From contig JAQIWT010000123.1 of NCBI GenBank assembly GCA_034696485.1, forward strand, positions 1-33,301: DNA of 33,301 bases. Direction: 5' to 3'. A program made the position numbers and the translations under genes. The notes beneath the pieces were generated by a model that saw only the letters and a list, made by a program, of their open reading frames with translations, searched no databases and was not told where the DNA came from. Every line of letters starts with the position of its first letter. Within the stretch, counting starts at the first letter, position 1. Of this stretch, positions 31,783 through 33,301 are shown one piece after another. This DNA comes from Isohypsibius dastychi. Its lineage: Eukaryota > Tardigrada > Eutardigrada > Parachela > Isohypsibiidae.

Positions 31783-33166
31783 TCACCACTGAAAGAAATC
31801 TCTCTCTCGAAATCCCAAATTATTTCGACAAAGCTCCACTCCAACCACGACAACGAAAAACATAGGCACATACAGCTTCAAGCCCTTCAATAATTTCCCA
31901 TCAGGTTTCGCGGGCTTTTCAGCTGGAATTTCGATTTCCGGCGCGAGATTCGGTTCCAGTCCTAGAACTGGCTTTATCACATAAGGTTCTTTGACTTCTG
32001 ATGGGCTTTCTTTCAGTGGCGTGATATCGGTGCTAGATCCGGTCATATTTCGAAACTTATCACAAAGCTCGGCGAAATTTTCTCCCAATCCATGTTGCCG
32101 GAAGTAATCCTGAATATCCTCGATTTTCCTAGCGACGGAGCTTCGACGTCTGCGCGGACCAGAGGGAAATGCCGGTGAAAGCTGTCTTTTCGATGCTCGA
32201 TGTTTGGTTTCTGGAAAACACAAAAACTAGGAACATTTTACAAAAAAGGAAAAAGTGAAAAAAGAAAAACACCTTCACGAATATTTTCAACTTGAGAGAA
32301 CTTTGGATCAACTTCCGGTGACATATCAACATCCATCTGCTCTCCCTCAACCACGGAATCCATTCCTACAAAAAAACAAACCATGTTCACATCAGGCCAT
32401 TTTGGAGAGAAATCAGAAATCGGAAATCGTCCAAAAGAGTGCACTTCTTACTTTCACTTCTGCGATGGCTGCTAACTTTCCTCGGAGTGATGAATCCAGT
32501 GCGATGTTTTTCGCCGATTTTTCCGCCTGGAATATGCTTCGATCGTGGACTGAAGTTAACTGGAAGAGACTGTCGGACCACCGGAAGTTCTAGTTTGTAA
32601 ACAGATCGCATTGCTGCTGCATCCGTTTCTGGGTTCTGGTGATTTCTGATTGGCAATTTAGGATTTCGGATAACTGGTTTTCTTTCCGTGAAGAAGTTAA
32701 TCAAGTCACGAGTTGGTCCTACTGAAAATAACAAAACGGATACAATGAAAATCCAGTCGAATTCTTTGATGTAGAGCTTCCAGATTAACGCTGCCAGTGA
32801 TAATAAACCGATCCAGTTCCTGAAATTACACACAGAAATTCTGGTTTGAATTACATAATAATCGTTGTGAATGGAATCATGTCCAGAAAATGCGTTCACT
32901 TACCGATTTTGATCAAAGAAAAGAATCCCGACAATTTGAAGAATGGAGACCACGATCGCAAACACAATCAGAACAGGGATGAAGATGAAATTCTGCTGAA
33001 GTCCATTGATCATTTGCCAAAAGTCTCGCTCATCATCATTCAAATCCTGGCCTTGGACTTGCATATCTATCCCGAAATACCACCAAAAAGCAAATAAACA
33101 GATGGACGAAAATGTGAGCGAGACAACATCGAGCGTTATCCGGCCAAGAGTCCTCGGGGGCCGCAT
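31783..33166 (-). CDS. unrecognised multipass membrane protein with basic, low-complexity nuclear-type region
   Basis: I do not recognise the family. Exons 33166-32904, 32819-32452, 32365-32273 and 32210-31783 give 383 residues, with all phases closing. Hydrophobic segments lie at about 10-33, 60-84, 89-107 and 109-122; the last is followed by a conserved-looking GPTRDLINFF. A long hydrophilic part is rich in Ser, Pro, Arg and Lys, with clusters such as PRRRRSSVARK. A final hydrophobic segment (YVPMFFVVVVGVEL, about 355-368) is followed by a basic tail. Short N-terminus, clustered TMs, a basic Ser-rich tail and a C-terminal TM could suit an ER or nuclear-envelope protein; that is inference only. 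Three CCGGAAGT/ACTTCCGG octamers fall in its exons 2, 3 and 4. The start is the first ATG of the open exon. Confidence 0.75.
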
Positions 33167-33301
33167 TTTGTTTCAGGTACAGTATGGCGAAAGGTATGGA
33201 GGACCAACTTCACATTAAACGGCAACGAGGTCGGCGAAAAAACAAACCATGTTGCAAAAACTCCTAAGTTGATCTAGTATCTGTCATTTTCTTAGTCTCG
33301 G
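33167..33301 (-). other. upstream region of the membrane protein gene
   Basis: Presumptive 5' UTR and promoter of the minus-strand membrane protein gene, cut by the window edge. Nothing diagnostic is seen. Confidence 0.35.

Noticed and set aside
1-33301. tRNA genes, rRNA, CRISPR arrays or integrated viral genes
   Set aside because: I scanned for A/B-box tRNA motifs, regularly spaced repeats and viral or transposase domains and saw none. A covariance-model search would be needed to exclude small RNAs.

Overview
The window is animal nuclear DNA. It is intron-dense (most introns about 50-120 bases with GT-AG ends) and AT-leaning, with small multi-exon genes on both strands. It has no operon structure, no prokaryotic signals and no recognisable virus. 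An opsin-type receptor and the minor-spliceosome protein RNPC3/U11-U12-65K sit beside nematode-like CYP3/CYP13-type P450s. Caenorhabditis-type nematodes lack both opsins and the U12 spliceosome, so I favour another small-genome ecdysozoan. A tardigrade is my best guess, but the species cannot be fixed from sequence alone.

Layout, left to right. (1) 1-868, minus: 5' part of a cysteine- and tyrosine-rich secreted protein that runs off the left edge. (2) 1395-2214, minus: secreted DOMON-only protein of the DBH/MOXD1 type. (3) About 3016-3411: non-autonomous transposon (MITE-like) with inverted ends and a 10-bp flanking direct repeat. (4) 3904-6426, plus: SLC22-family organic ion transporter, 8 exons. 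(5) 6434-7000: decayed duplicate of the 3' end of the SUGP1 gene. (6) 7366-8447, plus: divergent histone H2A variant, 4 exons. (7) 9230-10740, minus: SUGP1-like G-patch splicing factor, 7 exons, without SURP domains. (8) 11444-22077, plus: three tandem cytochrome P450 genes (A, B, C) with the same 15-exon structure. (9) 23074-27724, plus: opsin-like receptor with the retinal lysine but without DRY and NPxxY, 5 exons. (10) 28752-31308, minus: RNPC3, 10 exons. (11) 31783-33166, minus: unrecognised multipass membrane protein, 4 exons.

The genes do not form one pathway. Two (SUGP1-like, RNPC3) are pre-mRNA splicing factors. The P450 array and the SLC22 transporter are both typical of xenobiotic or endobiotic handling, but their proximity proves no link. 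The most useful genome-evolution signals are a gene-conversion-like tract between P450 A and B, the SUGP1 3'-end duplication flanking the H2A gene, one GC-AG intron, and a strongly over-represented octamer CCGGAAGT/ACTTCCGG (16 exact copies, none in the P450 array).

Exon models were built by hand from splice consensus, reading-frame continuity and family homology. All phases close for the complete genes, but no transcript evidence was available.
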